In this document: in pieces, positions 32,289 to 44,912 of the stretch
How positions within the stretch are numbered: the first letter of the stretch is position 1
Layout of the letters: each line of letters starts with the position of its first letter
Origin: Chalara sp. BL73
Taxonomy: Eukaryota > Ascomycota > Leotiomycetes > Helotiales
DNA: 64,000 nt
Direction: 5' to 3'
Assembly: GCA_918026815.1 (NCBI GenBank)
Contig: CAKJVC010000191.1
Span: 558,001 to 622,000 of the forward strand
The notes under the pieces: generated by a model
Databases searched by the model: none
What the model was told of the DNA's origin: nothing
What the model saw: the letters and a program-made list of their open reading frames with translations, nothing else
Position numbers and translations under genes: made by a program

Positions 32289-34373
32289 TCAGCACAGCAC
32301 AATCCAATCAATATCAGGATTAGAACACAGCACCCAGAACTCTCCGTACATAATCCCGTACACATACGTCTCACCTCTAAGTCTACTCACGCCGTTTGTT
32401 TTCTTCGAAACGATATACGGCGTCTTTCCCCCGAGGAATATGCATATCTCATCCCCGACTTCAACATTAGATGGTGCTAATCCGACCAGACCGGTCTGAG
32501 AGATAAATGGACGTCGCGAATGCATGCGCTTCAATTTTTGACAATACGTGACCTCGGCAGGCCAACAACCTTTCTCAAATGCTGAGAGTGTATCAGCATA
32601 GCATTTGCAATATCCGTCCTCGTAAATCTCTTTATCTCTCCACCACGTCCGGCTACCTTCACAGCATACCCTATCCGCAATGCACATTCGACCGACGACC
32701 TCGTTTAGATTACGACTGGTTACCAAGAAATGGGAAGCTCGTTTACAGATTTGCTCGACTTCGGAGAGGTAGCTGTGTGCTTCTTTCATATCGAAGGTAG
32801 CTAACCAGTTGGGGTCCCAGAGGTTGCCAATGAATGAGACTGTATCGACTTTGACGCCTAAAAGGGAAATCTGATTCCGACTCTCATCGACTTGGACTTT
32901 CTGAAGATCCAAAGAATTAAGCGAGGCATTGAAGTAACTTACCCACGGAGCAAGGACACAGGGAGATTTGATCTTTAAATTCCAATCAGGGACCCAGCTT
33001 GGTAGCTTTTCATTACCGAGGAGACGTGGATTTACCTCTGTGAACTGGCAGAAGGAAAGGATATCGATATCACCTCGACGAAGGAAAGCTTTAGCAAGCT
33101 CAGTGTAGACATATTGCCAATCATGCTGATAATCCGGAAACATTGGGAATTCCTCAGTGTCATTGGCAAGTCCGAGGGTAGCGAAGACTCTGTCTCTAGG
33201 GTCAGTGCTTTTCGGCTGGTTGTAATCCTCCTCAAGAACTAGAGATGTTACTAGGACACGGAGAAAGCAGTTCCCGCTTCTAGATTCTATGTTATGGTAT
33301 CTATTCCGAATCGTCATAACGCCTTGAACGAAGCTTGGCGTTGCAACACAATATGTTTGCGCCACTGCCTCGATGATCTCCGATATCGCGTCTGGGGCGA
33401 GAGTATTTGTGAGCGCATTCGTTCTCTCAAAGTAATAGCGCGGTCGTTGAGTGAAGCGCATACCAGTCAAAAACTCGTGAAATGTAAGTTGACGGTCTCC
33501 ACAAGCTATTATGACTTCTTGCGCGACCCCAAATTCCTGTATGATCCAAAGTCGTTGCCAGTAAGATCTCTGACAAAAGTGCTTAAAAGCATTGGAAAGT
33601 GCTCTTCGAGACTCGGCAGTCTTGTATGCGAGGACAATTTGGTCCAACTGTCCCTCTGTCTCTAGCATGCCTCTACTCCCTGGAAAAATATCTTCGCCTA
33701 TTATTTGAAAGTGGTCCATGATCAAGTCACTGTTGTCTGCCGCTTCTCCAAGCCAAGCAAAAACAAGGGAAGCTTCAGTATATATATTCTTCATCTTTTG
33801 CACCTGCGCAGTTTTCTCATCATCGTCTTTTTGATTGATGCATAGCCGATCTGCCCATATGAGCATATCCCCTCGAAAACTCTGAAGTTTTCGCAACGCT
33901 GCCTCAAGATTGCTGTGGACGATAATGACTTCCCCATTGACAGAAATAGGTCTCGAATTGGCATCACTTCCCCAGCAATAGGAGAGTGCGTTGTATCGAG
34001 GACAATCCGCGAGGCGATGGTGCTCCAATACACCTCGAACAAGGGATTGGTTTGGGTCCTGAGTATTACAGATATTCCGAGGCTCGAGTCTGAAGAGGCG
34101 GATCTGGCCAGGGAGTAGAGGTGTGTACATCAACGCGTCTCCATAGTGCAGCATATTTTTCGCTACGTCAAAATCCAAATCAGGGATGTCTTGACGTGTT
34201 CTTATTGGGAATTTATCTTCTTCCTCTGATGGCAGCTGGTCTCTGCCGTCCTCCAATATAAGCTTTGCTGATACAGCTGAGAATTCTTGAAGGCATTTTT
34301 GCTCTGAGTCGATAGAAAGACTCTCATTTGGATTCCAGGATGGAACCACTAGGCGTTGTTTTGGCGGGTGCAT
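32289..34373 (-). CDS. HET-domain (heterokaryon incompatibility) protein
   Basis: Intronless frame of 694 residues from ATG at 34373. The HET domain spans about residues 127-285 with its three hallmark blocks: Y-N-A-L-S-Y-C-W-G (127-135), IWADRLCINQKDDDEK (172-187) followed by QVQKMKNIYTEA, and YWQRLWIIQEF (271-281). In fungi HET domains trigger regulated cell death when incompatible nuclei meet; the domain is TIR-like. The C-terminal 400 residues resemble the usual variable half of HET proteins and have no other recognised domain. The frame is intact. The partner locus is unknown. Confidence 0.93.
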   Translation of the reverse strand: MHPPKQRLVVPSWNPNESLSIDSEQKCLQEFSAVSAKLILEDGRDQLPSEEEDKFPIRTRQDIPDLDFDVAKNMLHYGDALMYTPLLPGQIRLFRLEPRNICNTQDPNQSLVRGVLEHHRLADCPRYNALSYCWGSDANSRPISVNGEVIIVHSNLEAALRKLQSFRGDMLIWADRLCINQKDDDEKTAQVQKMKNIYTEASLVFAWLGEAADNSDLIMDHFQIIGEDIFPGSRGMLETEGQLDQIVLAYKTAESRRALSNAFKHFCQRSYWQRLWIIQEFGVAQEVIIACGDRQLTFHEFLTGMRFTQRPRYYFERTNALTNTLAPDAISEIIEAVAQTYCVATPSFVQGVMTIRNRYHNIESRSGNCFLRVLVTSLVLEEDYNQPKSTDPRDRVFATLGLANDTEEFPMFPDYQHDWQYVYTELAKAFLRRGDIDILSFCQFTEVNPRLLGNEKLPSWVPDWNLKIKSPCVLAPWVSYFNASLNSLDLQKVQVDESRNQISLLGVKVDTVSFIGNLWDPNWLATFDMKEAHSYLSEVEQICKRASHFLVTSRNLNEVVGRMCIADRVCCEGSRTWWRDKEIYEDGYCKCYADTLSAFEKGCWPAEVTYCQKLKRMHSRRPFISQTGLVGLAPSNVEVGDEICIFLGGKTPYIVSKKTNGVSRLRGETYVYGIMYGEFWVLCSNPDIDWIVLC

Positions 34374-36614
34374 GTCAAGATATCATCCGGTAAAAGTTGT
34401 ATGATATGTAACATTCTAAACAGATAAAACAAGCGGCAGGGCAAGCGTGTATCGTAGGGGTCCCGGAATTTAGGGCCTGTAAATGCAGCTGCCGGATCTC
34501 AAAAACATAACCAATAAAGGCGTATGACTGCTCAGGTCCAAAATAAAAACCTTCGTGAAGGGAGAAATTGTTTATCAGCTGAATGCCAAGATATTAAACT
34601 AGAGAGGAGGTTGATCGATAAGGAGGGCGTTGTCCAGATTTTGCTGACTTATGGTGGTGAGGTCTTTTTTTAGTTACCCAAGTTCTGTACTAACTGGTTT
34701 GGGCAATTATGGATCGTCCCTTGTCCTATAGGAAGAAAGAGAAATTCCATAGTAGAGCGGGGTAAGCACATCCCCACCGCTTAGTTCTGCCGCCACTGAA
34801 AGAAGGAATATGTGGGGCTATTTCAAGCACTTCATACTTTTGATTGGCTAGAGAGTCTCACCGCCCTGCATACGGGCGCTTGATTTTCTTCCTTATGGTA
34901 CCACAAGGACCCCTCCAGAGGTCTCCAAGAATGGTATGTGGAAAAGGAGAAACATGATTCTCGTAATCCCTTTAAACGAAGCGTGGCTGTCGTAGATGAA
35001 GGCGAACTTGTTGCCGCGGAACCCAAAATGAGTTGTGTTCAACACGTTTAAGAAGCGAGGGAGCGGTAGTGAATGGCGTGGGACTGGGGCTAATAATGAA
35101 AGGACTCGATGGGACTACTGAAGAGATTTGGAAGAGATTGAGATGGTATGTCGGCAAGATGCGGAATCGAGCGCGCTAATGCAACGGGAAAGAAATGCCG
35201 GCCCGGATCTACGCCTGTTGCTTATCGCATGTACCAGAAGCACCAACGGGTGAAGTTTAATGGGGCGCCTCATTGATTTGAAACGATTTGGAAAGCTGAG
35301 GGAAATCGCCATTGCGATTATGGGTCGGGGAACCAGGTGTGTAAGCTAAGACATATAGCGAAGAGCAGGTTTGTAAGGCAGAGTTTAGACAAGATAGCTC
35401 GCATATCGAACAAGAGATGCCAGTTTACATTATAAGGTGCAGTAAAAAATAAGCAAGCTAATTTAGTTAGTAAAGTTGATATATCAAGTTTTGAACTTTG
35501 GATTTTTAAATGCGTAACAAAATTAAACCCTTAGAATGTTTAAACACACTACAAACAGCTGTTGTATGTAATTTTAAAAAGTGGTATTTGATTTTGGACT
35601 GAAATACAGTTCACGTTTATTATTGCAGTAATGAGACTAAGCAGTGAACAGAAGCTCTTAAGGGTGGGATGTTGAAGAGGACATGATATAGAAGAGAATA
35701 AGTGCGCAAAATTGAAATTAAATTAAGTTAGCTAGACTTTTTCCTTTACACAATTATGCCCAGAACACGGCTAGGAGAAGATTTGCTTGCGAAAAGTAAA
35801 CTAGCATTGTTTCGATACTAGAGTAAAATTTTATACTACTTACGGTGAGCCCCAGAACTAACCTGTTCTGGCCAAATATTATATACTATAACACTATTGT
35901 CTTGTTGCAGCCGATGTTGTAGAACTATTCAGATCAGACTGTTTTTACAGGTTCTGCTGAGAATTTACAGCCTCATCGATTGTACTCACAGGGCTTAAGA
36001 TGCCCCAATCCCTTTTAATCGGCTTTGCTGTTGATTGGCGCTTTCTTTGCGCCACTAGCTAGGCGAAGGCTCCAGGTATGAGCAATGGAAGCCTAGCCCG
36101 GCGTCTGAAGCACTTTTTCATTCAACCTAATCCTCCTTTGGCTTTACACTGGCATTTTCCATGTCAAGGCCAGATTGTTCATGCTTACGTGTTCCGGTAC
36201 CTCCGGCCCAATACCTATAAACTTGTCTTCATCACTTGCACCTCCGGGTCCTCTGCCTCCTTCCAGCGTCCTGGAATCACTTGTATTCAACTTAATCCTT
36301 ATTCTGGCAAACCAGGCACGTTTTCAGTGGTATTTTCGCTTCACCTTACCCAGTCCGAGTTGTTCTGCTGTGAGAAGAGCCCAGATAGTCAACTTGAGTG
36401 CCTTGTGGCCTGTTTGGGATACCGATTAGAATATGCGAGCTTCGTGGTGGCTTAGCGAGGCTCAGCTTTCAGAACTTCTAGTTGTATGCTTTCATACATA
36501 TCGTCGTTACGCTACCCTGGAGAATGGTAGAGCTGATTAACGCTTTTTAAAATTGAAACTACGTAATCGCCCTTCATTGCCAGATCCAAACAAATAACGG
36601 CGATCGGCGACGAC
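34374..36614. other. Intergenic, 2.2 kb
   Basis: AT-rich between 35380 and 36000, then a G+C-richer block 36060-36470 with frames that carry no motif. The block shares the 20-mer TTCATCACTTGCACCTCCGG (36228-36247) with 38982-39001, so it may be a degenerate repeat. Confidence 0.4.
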
Positions 36615-38351
36615 ATGTCCCAACTGTCATACTTCCAATATGTGCAAGGTCTCGTCGGAGATTTCCCCTGGCTGCAGCTTGTAGTTGACTTCATGTCGCC
36701 TCATACTAGGATAAAAGGCTATCACGAAGACGAGCACGTCATGCAACGGATGCGAAAAGTCGATGTTAATGTGATCGACCTTGGATCGTCATCCGCAAAG
36801 CCAACACAATTCAACGACGCCAGCTCCTTATCAGACCACCTAGATTCTAGGCAAGAATCAGGCTCCATTCGTGTCATTCTTGTGGAGAGTATTTCCGCAG
36901 ATGTTATCGAACTACTCGGGAAGAAATTCTCTTTGGATCCTCGCTTCTTTGAGAACCATCTGCGGGGCATACATGAGTTGCTAGCTGATCGATGGGAGGG
37001 GGACAAAACAGAGAGACTGGAATATAGTATGCCCGAAATCCTTCATCGTGATTTCCTAACCATGAGGTTCTCCCGCCCGTATATCTTCGAAGGTTGGGAT
37101 AATGTATGGGCATCGCGGGTGAAGCTTAATGTGCCCCGTATAGGGAATCAGGTACGAAGCTTGTTTCTCCGTGAATATGCTTCCGTATGTGGGCCAATAC
37201 CTTACCATAAGGACTGTTTTTCCTGTAAGTGACTGCTCATTTGGGTGTCCGACTTGATATGTACCATGTGCTGATACAGTGTACCCAAAAGTTATTGTGA
37301 TATGTGACCCTTTGCTAGACAACAGGATGCCGGATGGACTACATCTTCGAAACAATGAGCCTATGCCACCTTACAATGCACATTCCCACTTCCAGCTAAG
37401 CTCTACAAAACGCAAACATATTTCAACTCGATCAACGTTGGAAAAAGCACTGCTCGGATCGCAGAACCAAAGTTGCAGTGACACAAGAACCCTTTTAATT
37501 CACACTATCCTCGCCACAGCCTTAGATTTCCATGCCGCAGCAATCTATGAATTGTCCGTCTCAAGATACCGATTAGATTCACCTTATACCAGTCGACCCA
37601 AAGAATCCTACAAGTCAATGCTAGTGGCTCTGAATCGCCGGGGAGGTTGGGTTAATCTCCACGACTTTGTCTACAAGTCGCTAGGCAACATAAAAAATAT
37701 AGGACTCAGATTTCTTCCACAGGGAGAAGCTCGCCGATTGTTGGAGATGGAGGTGCAGTCCTTAGAGGCAGCACATACGGAGGTTCGGCAGATCCAAACC
37801 CAAATACTTGAATTTCTACGCCAAGAGCAGGAACTCAGTTTTACACATAGCGTTGAGCGCTTGGCGACGATTTCGTTTCTTTTTCTTCCGTTCTCGACTA
37901 TAGCCGCAATTATTAGTATCCAGGACACGTTGCGACTTAGTGTGTTTGTTGGGCTAGCTCTGCCTGTGTTTGTTATCTGTATTGTTGTTGGCATATGTGG
38001 CGCTTCTGTTGCGGACATTGTAATAGGAATCAGTCATTGGGTACGATATTTCTGTTCGACTTCCGCGCTATATTTGAGGGCATTGCTCCTATTGAATAGA
38101 ACCAAAATCACAGCCAAGGAGGTTGATGTTGAATCAAAGCCCGAACCATCAAGTAAGTCCAACTCTTAGCGTTATGCTTTTCAAACGGTAGTAATGATTC
38201 CGTAGATAACGTATTCGAATTGTACCAAAATATATCAGCGATGAAAGCAGGGCATGATGCAAAAAGTATGAATATACTGATCGTTGAGGCACAGAGCATG
38301 CTACCGCTGCGTCGTAGAGCTTCTGATAAACCCAGGACGCCTAGCGTTTAA
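36615..38351 (+). CDS. CorA-like membrane protein (fungal, GMN-less)
   Basis: Exons 36615-37224, 37280-38152, 38206-38351 give 542 residues. The third exon is inferred from a good GTAAGT donor at 38153 and an in-phase acceptor; reading through instead stops after 5 further codons. The middle part (HLRGIHELLADRW, FLTMRFSRPYIF) is the soluble part of the fungal CorA-like family; near residue 400 SFLFLPFSTIAAIISI and a second hydrophobic helix (about 422-442) form the usual two-helix hairpin. The canonical GMN selectivity motif is absent, so Mg2+ transport is doubtful. Such proteins are frequent near HET/NACHT genes, where a C-terminal CorA-like pore also occurs in the chimera at 47-53 kb. Confidence 0.82.
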
Positions 38352-39729
38352 ATTCGGATTAACTCAGGGAGCCGAAGCAAGCCCAGGGACCCAAAGTGGA
38401 CACTTTCCAACCCCTGTGAATATCCAGATTCCCTAACTCAGATTGCCGTGATGATACTGATATTGAGAATGGAAAAGCTAGCTGTTTAAACACATGCATG
38501 TGATTTGGTAGCCGCCAATATTACATTGCTAATGGCTATGTTTACACTGTTGGCTGCATAAACTCTCAGTTGTGGGTTCGCACAGACCAAAAAGACATTT
38601 GACACTCCACGGCTCTTAGAAGTAGAACTATTGGACGCCAAATTTGAAGCGATAGTGTTCAGGATCTGGTAACTGCGTCTTTACAGACAAACCTAGGAAA
38701 ACTGCCCCCGGACCGACCTTCCGCTTCCTGAAGCAGTGAAGGTTGCAGCCTAGTATTTCATCTCCGTCGAGTGTGAATAGCAGCCCCATTACCATACGGA
38801 AACATATATTTTGGCGGAGCTTTGCCATCTCTTAACGCCGTATTCAATCATCTGAGCTGCATGTGGCCTGTTACAAATCATTGTTAACTACGTATTCGAA
38901 GTAGAGAACCGGGGGGTTTGAATCTTTGACCCCTCAATTTCCTGCGTCGCTTGGACGTGGCTGCCATAGATGCTGGAGCTTTTCATCACTTGCACCTCCG
39001 GCTCCACCAAACATCAAACATTACAACTTTGATCCTTTGCTGTTACTCCCTCATGAATCGGCCATAGCCCCGCGACAACAGCATCCTAATTGCATATTTT
39101 GTACCTGATCGACTCGTAATCATAGTACATTTACGGGCATCCCTGTGTTTTGCTTGGCAGCAACAATATGAGGGAGAGAAGTGGTGGAGATCTTTGGAGG
39201 TCACAGGCTAGCAAGTCACCTTTTGCCCTTGCGCCATTGCCGGTCACAAGTGTCCTATTCCAAAAGGCAGCTTCCATTAACATCACAAAAAGTTTGAGCG
39301 ACCGCAATTAGGATGAAAGTACATTGCTCCAATGCATTCCATCCTACTTTTAATATTTTCCTTTCGCTCAACGGAAACGCGTTTTTAAAATTCTGGGCGA
39401 TTTTCGGAAATTCTTTCGACGAACAATATCACATAGGATACCAGTTTATGCTCCCATGAGAGATTTGCTATTTTCGGCTACTAGAGAGACTACCTTATCG
39501 CAATGAGTCACGCTATAGAGCAAGGGACTTTCAGCAGTGGCGAAGGGTCCTTCGTGAGCCTTGTTGCATAAAGGACGGCTGGTGTTGGATCATGGCATTC
39601 GAGAAGTCATCTCGGTGCGTTCATCGCAAACGTTCTTTTGGTTGCTGGTCCAGATGCATTTAGACTAGTGAAGCCATGAGTAGATTTTTCTTCCTAAGCG
39701 CTGCTTTACTCTAATACGATGTATAAATA
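38352..39729. other. Intergenic, 1.4 kb
   Basis: No gene supported. Contains the second copy of the 20-mer shared with 36228-36247 (38982-39001). Confidence 0.4.
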
Positions 39730-42141
39730 TTACCACGAAATATCCACCGTCTCTGGTGGGTGACTCGCCCTCGGATACCCAAGACCCGGTCGTGTTGGAG
39801 ATATCCGGTTGTGGACCCATTTCTCTCCTTCCATGAACAGAGAAATACAGTGTTGCTCCATCGACGCTCCGGCAGGATACCAGATCCCGTTGATCCAGCT
39901 CTCCCAACCCAGTGGAAGAAGGCGTTTCTTGCCACTAACCCCCAATTGAACATCGTCCTCCTCCACTTCTATGGAGACATAATTCTGCCATCTGAGCTCT
40001 ACCTCCGATTCGTCCACTGCTGGGGAGCAGGCTGTCAAGGCCTTTGTCGGCCCAATACATGTGAAGAGTCCGAGAGCGTCTGGCTCTTTACTATTATCTC
40101 CAGCCGCCGGATCGTTGTCCAGGTGGCCCAGCCAAAGGCTTCCGAACTGTATGATGTGGTAGAGAAGCATCTTGACTGTCAGGTCCACGTGGGACTTGCA
40201 GAGGCCTGGTACGTAAGAAGCAGCTTCATGTCTCCAGAGACTTCGCACGACATCCTCGGGCTTTGTGTTGGCGCCATTGCGATTCTTCGTCGCGTCACCG
40301 GTCGTTGCACTACCGGGCTCAACCTCGCCTTGTGGTAGGTGCCTGGCTGTTGCGTTTGCAAGCCTGTGCAGACCGTTTTTTTTCAAGGCTATTTGGAGAT
40401 CCCACAAGAACATCGCGGCCGGAACCGGCCATAAACCCGGTGGAGTGAAGGAACAGTCTTCTATTGTCCGATAACCGCGTGTATTGCGACTCCAGAGTCT
40501 TTTAGGAACGATGCTAGCATACTTTTCTTGAAGATCCGTCAGGTCAATCTCCCGATCGATATGCCACAGCCAGCCGTCAACCTGCAAGCCCATTTCCGTT
40601 AATGTGCCGCTGCGGAAACGGAACGTGGAGAGCAATTCGTGGTCGACCACGCCTAGACCGCAAAGCGGTTGACAGTCCTGAAGAAATTTGCGCAGATTCC
40701 TCATGAACATATCTACCCCAAAGAGGGGGAGTTCTCCGTTAAGTAGGCAGAGAACCACAGCACAGGTGCTGAAGCCGTACTTATCGGAGATCAACTTCCG
40801 TGTGTCTAGCCTTCTTTGAAATCCCAAGACGTTGGCGAAGATCGCCAGTCTGTCGTGAACAAGGTCGTTCTCTCGAAGCTCAAGTTCTGCTAGAATTTTG
40901 CTAGTAAAAGTCCATTGTCCCTCCATGGGATCCTTTAATTCCACGCCATCAAATTCCGTGAATCTAGTGTCGGCAATAGGCCGCATCGCGTGTTTAAGGT
41001 CACCCCAACTCTCAAATTTGCCATGCCACGGGTCACGGGCACCGCTCCATGAGTGTCTCTGGTATCTGTTGTATATGTGGCAGAACCCGTAAGCTAGCTT
41101 ATTCAGCTGGAACTCTGCGTATCCTGTGGTCTGGCCGAGCGACACAGGGGGGACGATGCTCGAGCTGACTCTCGTGACAACGTGCAAATTCTCCCCGGAC
41201 AGCCACCGCTCTTGAAATATCCACGCCCTTTTGAACCACCGCTGCTTATCAAGAATACAAAAGATATCATACCCCGCATGCATAAGCTCCGTCTCGGCTT
41301 CCCGATGCGTCGGCATTTCATTCGCATTGAGCGCGGCCAGCGCGTCGACTAACCACTGCGTGGTCAGCTCAGCGGTTAGAATGCCCAGCGTCCGGCGACC
41401 GCGACGGTAAACGATGTCCATGGAATTGATTCCCTGTTCTTTGTCGTCAAGCTGCTGCTGCTCGATGCACTCTTGGTCGATCCAGACGAACGGAATGTCG
41501 TGGGCGCGAGCATAGTCCATGGCCGCCGAGAGAACGTAATCTGGCGCACGGCTCCGTCGTAATCCATTGGGAGTCTCGACTGTAAAGCCTCCGTTCTTTC
41601 TCAGCAGGTCTTCGTCAGAATGTGTAGGCCAACAATATGAAATGGAGAGATAGTTGGTCTCATCCGGGTGCTCGCCTATGCCTCCTAGTCGAATGCGTGG
41701 CGGTGATGATGTTCCCGTTGACGAGGTATTGACGGAAGGGACATGCAGGAGTCTCAGATTCCTCGCCCATGCTTCTGATCTTTCGCCTGGGGCCATGCAT
41801 TCCTGGATGTTGAGCATCCGCTTCATCATTGTTGCGCCATTGCCGTGTAGTTTCTCGAAAGAAACATCCACGTCGTGCAACATCGCGACTTGGTCATGCG
41901 AGCGTGTCCTCCAATTGTTACCGGAACTGGTTGACAAAAGTAGGGTCGGCAGTATTGGATCCGAAGTTAAGGATATAACCGAGCGAAATATTTTTTGCTC
42001 ATGAGAGGCGTAGCCACCTACAGGCGGAAATAGCCATGGCTTTTGATGGTGGTGGCTATGTGTAAAGCGAGCATTTGGTTTCCTGATCTGAATCTGATTG
42101 GACAGCGGGGACCAACCGGCACGGCTTCGGATCTCCCACAA
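39730..42141 (-). CDS. HET-domain protein, divergent type
   Basis: Open frame of 803 codons from 42141. The true start may be M87 (41883), because residues 1-86 have no similarity I can see and look like read-through upstream sequence. HET blocks: LSISYCW (165-171), IPFVWIDQECIEQQ (216-229), MDIVYRRGRRTLGIL, and RAWIFQERWLSG. The second block has DQECI where the usual form is DALCI, a recognised variant. The long C-terminal half has no known domain. Expected role: trigger of non-self recognition cell death. It is transcribed in the same direction as the other HET gene 5.4 kb to the left. Intact. Confidence 0.88.
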   Translation of the reverse strand: MWEIRSRAGWSPLSNQIQIRKPNARFTHSHHHQKPWLFPPVGGYASHEQKIFRSVISLTSDPILPTLLLSTSSGNNWRTRSHDQVAMLHDVDVSFEKLHGNGATMMKRMLNIQECMAPGERSEAWARNLRLLHVPSVNTSSTGTSSPPRIRLGGIGEHPDETNYLSISYCWPTHSDEDLLRKNGGFTVETPNGLRRSRAPDYVLSAAMDYARAHDIPFVWIDQECIEQQQLDDKEQGINSMDIVYRRGRRTLGILTAELTTQWLVDALAALNANEMPTHREAETELMHAGYDIFCILDKQRWFKRAWIFQERWLSGENLHVVTRVSSSIVPPVSLGQTTGYAEFQLNKLAYGFCHIYNRYQRHSWSGARDPWHGKFESWGDLKHAMRPIADTRFTEFDGVELKDPMEGQWTFTSKILAELELRENDLVHDRLAIFANVLGFQRRLDTRKLISDKYGFSTCAVVLCLLNGELPLFGVDMFMRNLRKFLQDCQPLCGLGVVDHELLSTFRFRSGTLTEMGLQVDGWLWHIDREIDLTDLQEKYASIVPKRLWSRNTRGYRTIEDCSFTPPGLWPVPAAMFLWDLQIALKKNGLHRLANATARHLPQGEVEPGSATTGDATKNRNGANTKPEDVVRSLWRHEAASYVPGLCKSHVDLTVKMLLYHIIQFGSLWLGHLDNDPAAGDNSKEPDALGLFTCIGPTKALTACSPAVDESEVELRWQNYVSIEVEEDDVQLGVSGKKRLLPLGWESWINGIWYPAGASMEQHCISLFMEGEKWVHNRISPTRPGLGYPRASHPPETVDISW

Positions 42142-44062
42142 TACTAGACCTGAAACAAATCAATTGGCGGTCTGGAAACCGATTGTGCTCGCGACAGTGA
42201 GCTATTACACACAATACAATCAGTGTACTACAATACGACAGTACTAAGTTATTTTCCATAGACAAGGGTGTCCTTGCGACTTTTTGCCAAAGCACCAGCG
42301 CAATGACGCGGGATCGCCATTGGTGACTGAATTCTACAAGCAGGCGGATCAGACCAGGCAGCGGAGTTATGTTGAGGCCTCACCTCTCGGCAGGCCCTTA
42401 TACAAACGGCTTGCGTTTGAAACGCAAGACACGTCCAGTGTTGTGATTATTGGTGAACCGTACGTCGATTGCTGTAAGGTGCGCGAATCACAAAAGCCAT
42501 CGTCAGCGACTACGCAGGGATATCATTTAGCGATTGGCGATATGAGCAATTGTCACGGAGCAGCTCAGACGTCCCGCGAGGGCTCGGTTCTAGTTCATGA
42601 GAGCTAGAGCAACGTATGCGGCATGTGTGTATTCTTACTTGTAGAACTAGAGATCAAGCCAGATAGGCTCTTATAGCCTAAGAAAAGCGGATCGCACGCT
42701 CATGAGCACATGCGGACCCACTTCTCCGTGACAGCAATTAGACTTAAGCTTTGGCGCTGGGGCTACCAGATTAGACGGTATTATGATAGCATATTCGATG
42801 CCTGGGAACAAAACGTCCCTCAGAAGAACGACTGGACGGCCTTGATAGGCGGCAAGAGAAACTGGAACAAGAAGAGGAGGAATCGATGACGAGAATCCTT
42901 TAGACAATGAGAAGTGGCATGACGAAGACTGATCTAGAGGATGACGGACTTGGCCACATCAACAGCCAAGCCTCCTGGTACATCACTATACATATATAGA
43001 TTAAAAGCAGAACCCTGAAGTCATTTGCGAAGGTTCTCCCAATGCCTCGAGCACTGTGTTGTAATGGCCAATTCCCGGTAGAAAGATTGTATCTATACCA
43101 AAAATGACGTTTCATTGGCGTAGACGTAGAATTGGGTCGTCGTGATACGTTGCCTCCTTCGTATCAATGTACTCGAGTGCAAAAGGGAACGATTTCGTTT
43201 TGGGTCTTCGGCAAAACATGAAGCGTGGTGGGGGTGTTGTTTTTGACAGAAGCGATAGCGGACATTGCGTAATTGTCTTGGTTTTGCCAAACTAGATGTT
43301 GCGCCAGGGTTCTGGTATTGACTGTACCTGACTGTGCCAAGTGTGGAGTCTATTTCGCTAAAAGAATCCCATCCATCACTACGGTATGAATCTCCAACCT
43401 GCATTTTTGTAAGCATGGCCAAAGACTTTCCGCAGCCCATGTACTTTTACTGGGATGATGAAAACAAAACATCCGTGCGCTCTACCCCCTCACCCCCCAA
43501 AAAATGAAATAAAAATAAAAATTATATATATACATATATATATAATTTAATTCCGATGGAAACTAGACCTCCGAACCCAAGCCATGTCATGATACTTCGG
43601 TTCTTCGAGGGCAAGTCGCGTATTCCTCCGTAGATGGGGATGAAATCGACGAAAAGCAATGGGCGCCGAAGATCGCTGCTGCCAAGTCTTTAAAATCCGC
43701 ATAAACAACTCAATGACTAAGCGGAGCGATTGTTTTAGGAACGCACGACGCCGATACAGGGAGTGCATTGTGCCGTCCACGAATGAGCCAGATCTAAGGA
43801 GACAACGATAACTGCTACCTGGGGATCAAAAATAACTGGTGACCTCAGCCACCCGCTTGCAAGAAAAGGCACGGCATGCCATTGGCGGTGCACGAATGCC
43901 GGTTTCTGAATTGAGCATGGCACTCCGAGGTCATCGCTACAAACCCCTCAGTAGGAGTGCGGTCACCCTCAACCCATATATGGCCGCGCCCTTCATGATA
44001 GCAAGAAGTTTGCGGTGCGCGGTTTATACTTCACCTTTTCGAATCCTATCGGTCCCTTGATC
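42142..44062. other. Intergenic, 1.9 kb
   Basis: No gene supported. Several 80-115 codon frames on both strands lack motifs. An AT microsatellite (TATATA-rich, 43523-43547) lies here, and the right end is the promoter of the methyltransferase gene. Confidence 0.4.
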
Positions 44063-44912
44063 ATGACTTCTGACTCACCCACAACCATCGTAGCAAGCCC
44101 AAGGGTGCACCAGCTTCTTCAAAGGCTCCACTCTTTGTCTGAAGCCCAAGAGAATTCCTTCTCTCAGCGATTGTTTTACATATCTCGGCTTGTTCGCTTC
44201 TTGCTGTTCCGGGAGACATGGTCCCCTGCGGCCGACGAGCACATGAAGGATAAATTTGTTGCTTTAGAAGCCGACAAATGCCAATTTATCTATCTCTTGG
44301 CAAGGAGCCTAGGAGCGCGCAACGTGATTGAGGCCGGCACTAGTTTTGGGGTCTCGACGATGTATTTGGCGCTGGCGGTTGGCCAGAACGTAGCTCAAGC
44401 AAAGAACTCTCCCGGAGCCACAACATTCGCAGGGAAGGTGATTGCCACAGAGAAGGAACATTCCAAGGCAGCCAGAGCGAGGGAGCATTGGAAGGAGGCG
44501 GGAGATGAAGTAGAACCGTGGATTGAGCTCCGTGAGGGGGATTTGCTGGAGACGCTGAAAATCGAGGAGGGCATGCCGCAGGAAATTGACCTACTGCTGC
44601 TAGATAGTACGCTCCTCTCCGCCTTCATTCCCTTAACCCTGCAAGGGCTTCCGAAAGAACGATCGCTAATATCACACAGTCTGGACGCCTCTAGCTCTCC
44701 CTACCCTTAAGATTGTCCAGCCAAGGCTGAAACGCGGCGCTCTTATCATCGCTGACAATGTGTCCATAGCAAAAGTCTTATATAAGGAGTTTCTTGAGTA
44801 TATACGAAACCCAGAGAATGGCTTCAGGACCCTTACAATACCTTTCAGTGGCGGGTTGGAAGTTTCGGTGTATTTGCCAGAAGAATGGCCAACTGTTCAG
44901 CATTGCATGTAG
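44063..44912 (+). CDS. SAM-dependent O-methyltransferase
   Basis: Exons 44063-44606 and 44680-44912 (73-nt intron) encode 258 residues. VIEAGTSFGVSTMYLALA (about 95-112) is the SAM-binding motif I; TEKEHSKAARAREHW and EGDLLETL are the following strands/helices, and LLLLD-IWTPLALPTLKIV, completed across the intron, with RGALIIADNV, matches the end of the fold of small fungal O-methyltransferases (family 3 / methyltransferase-24 type). The ATG at 44063 suits the family length; upstream in-frame sequence has no family likeness. Substrate unknown; no secondary-metabolite backbone enzyme is near. The gene appears intact. Confidence 0.88.

Noticed and set aside
42284..42607. 107-codon plus-strand frame
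   Set aside because: No domain, signal or splice support; stands alone in an intergenic stretch.
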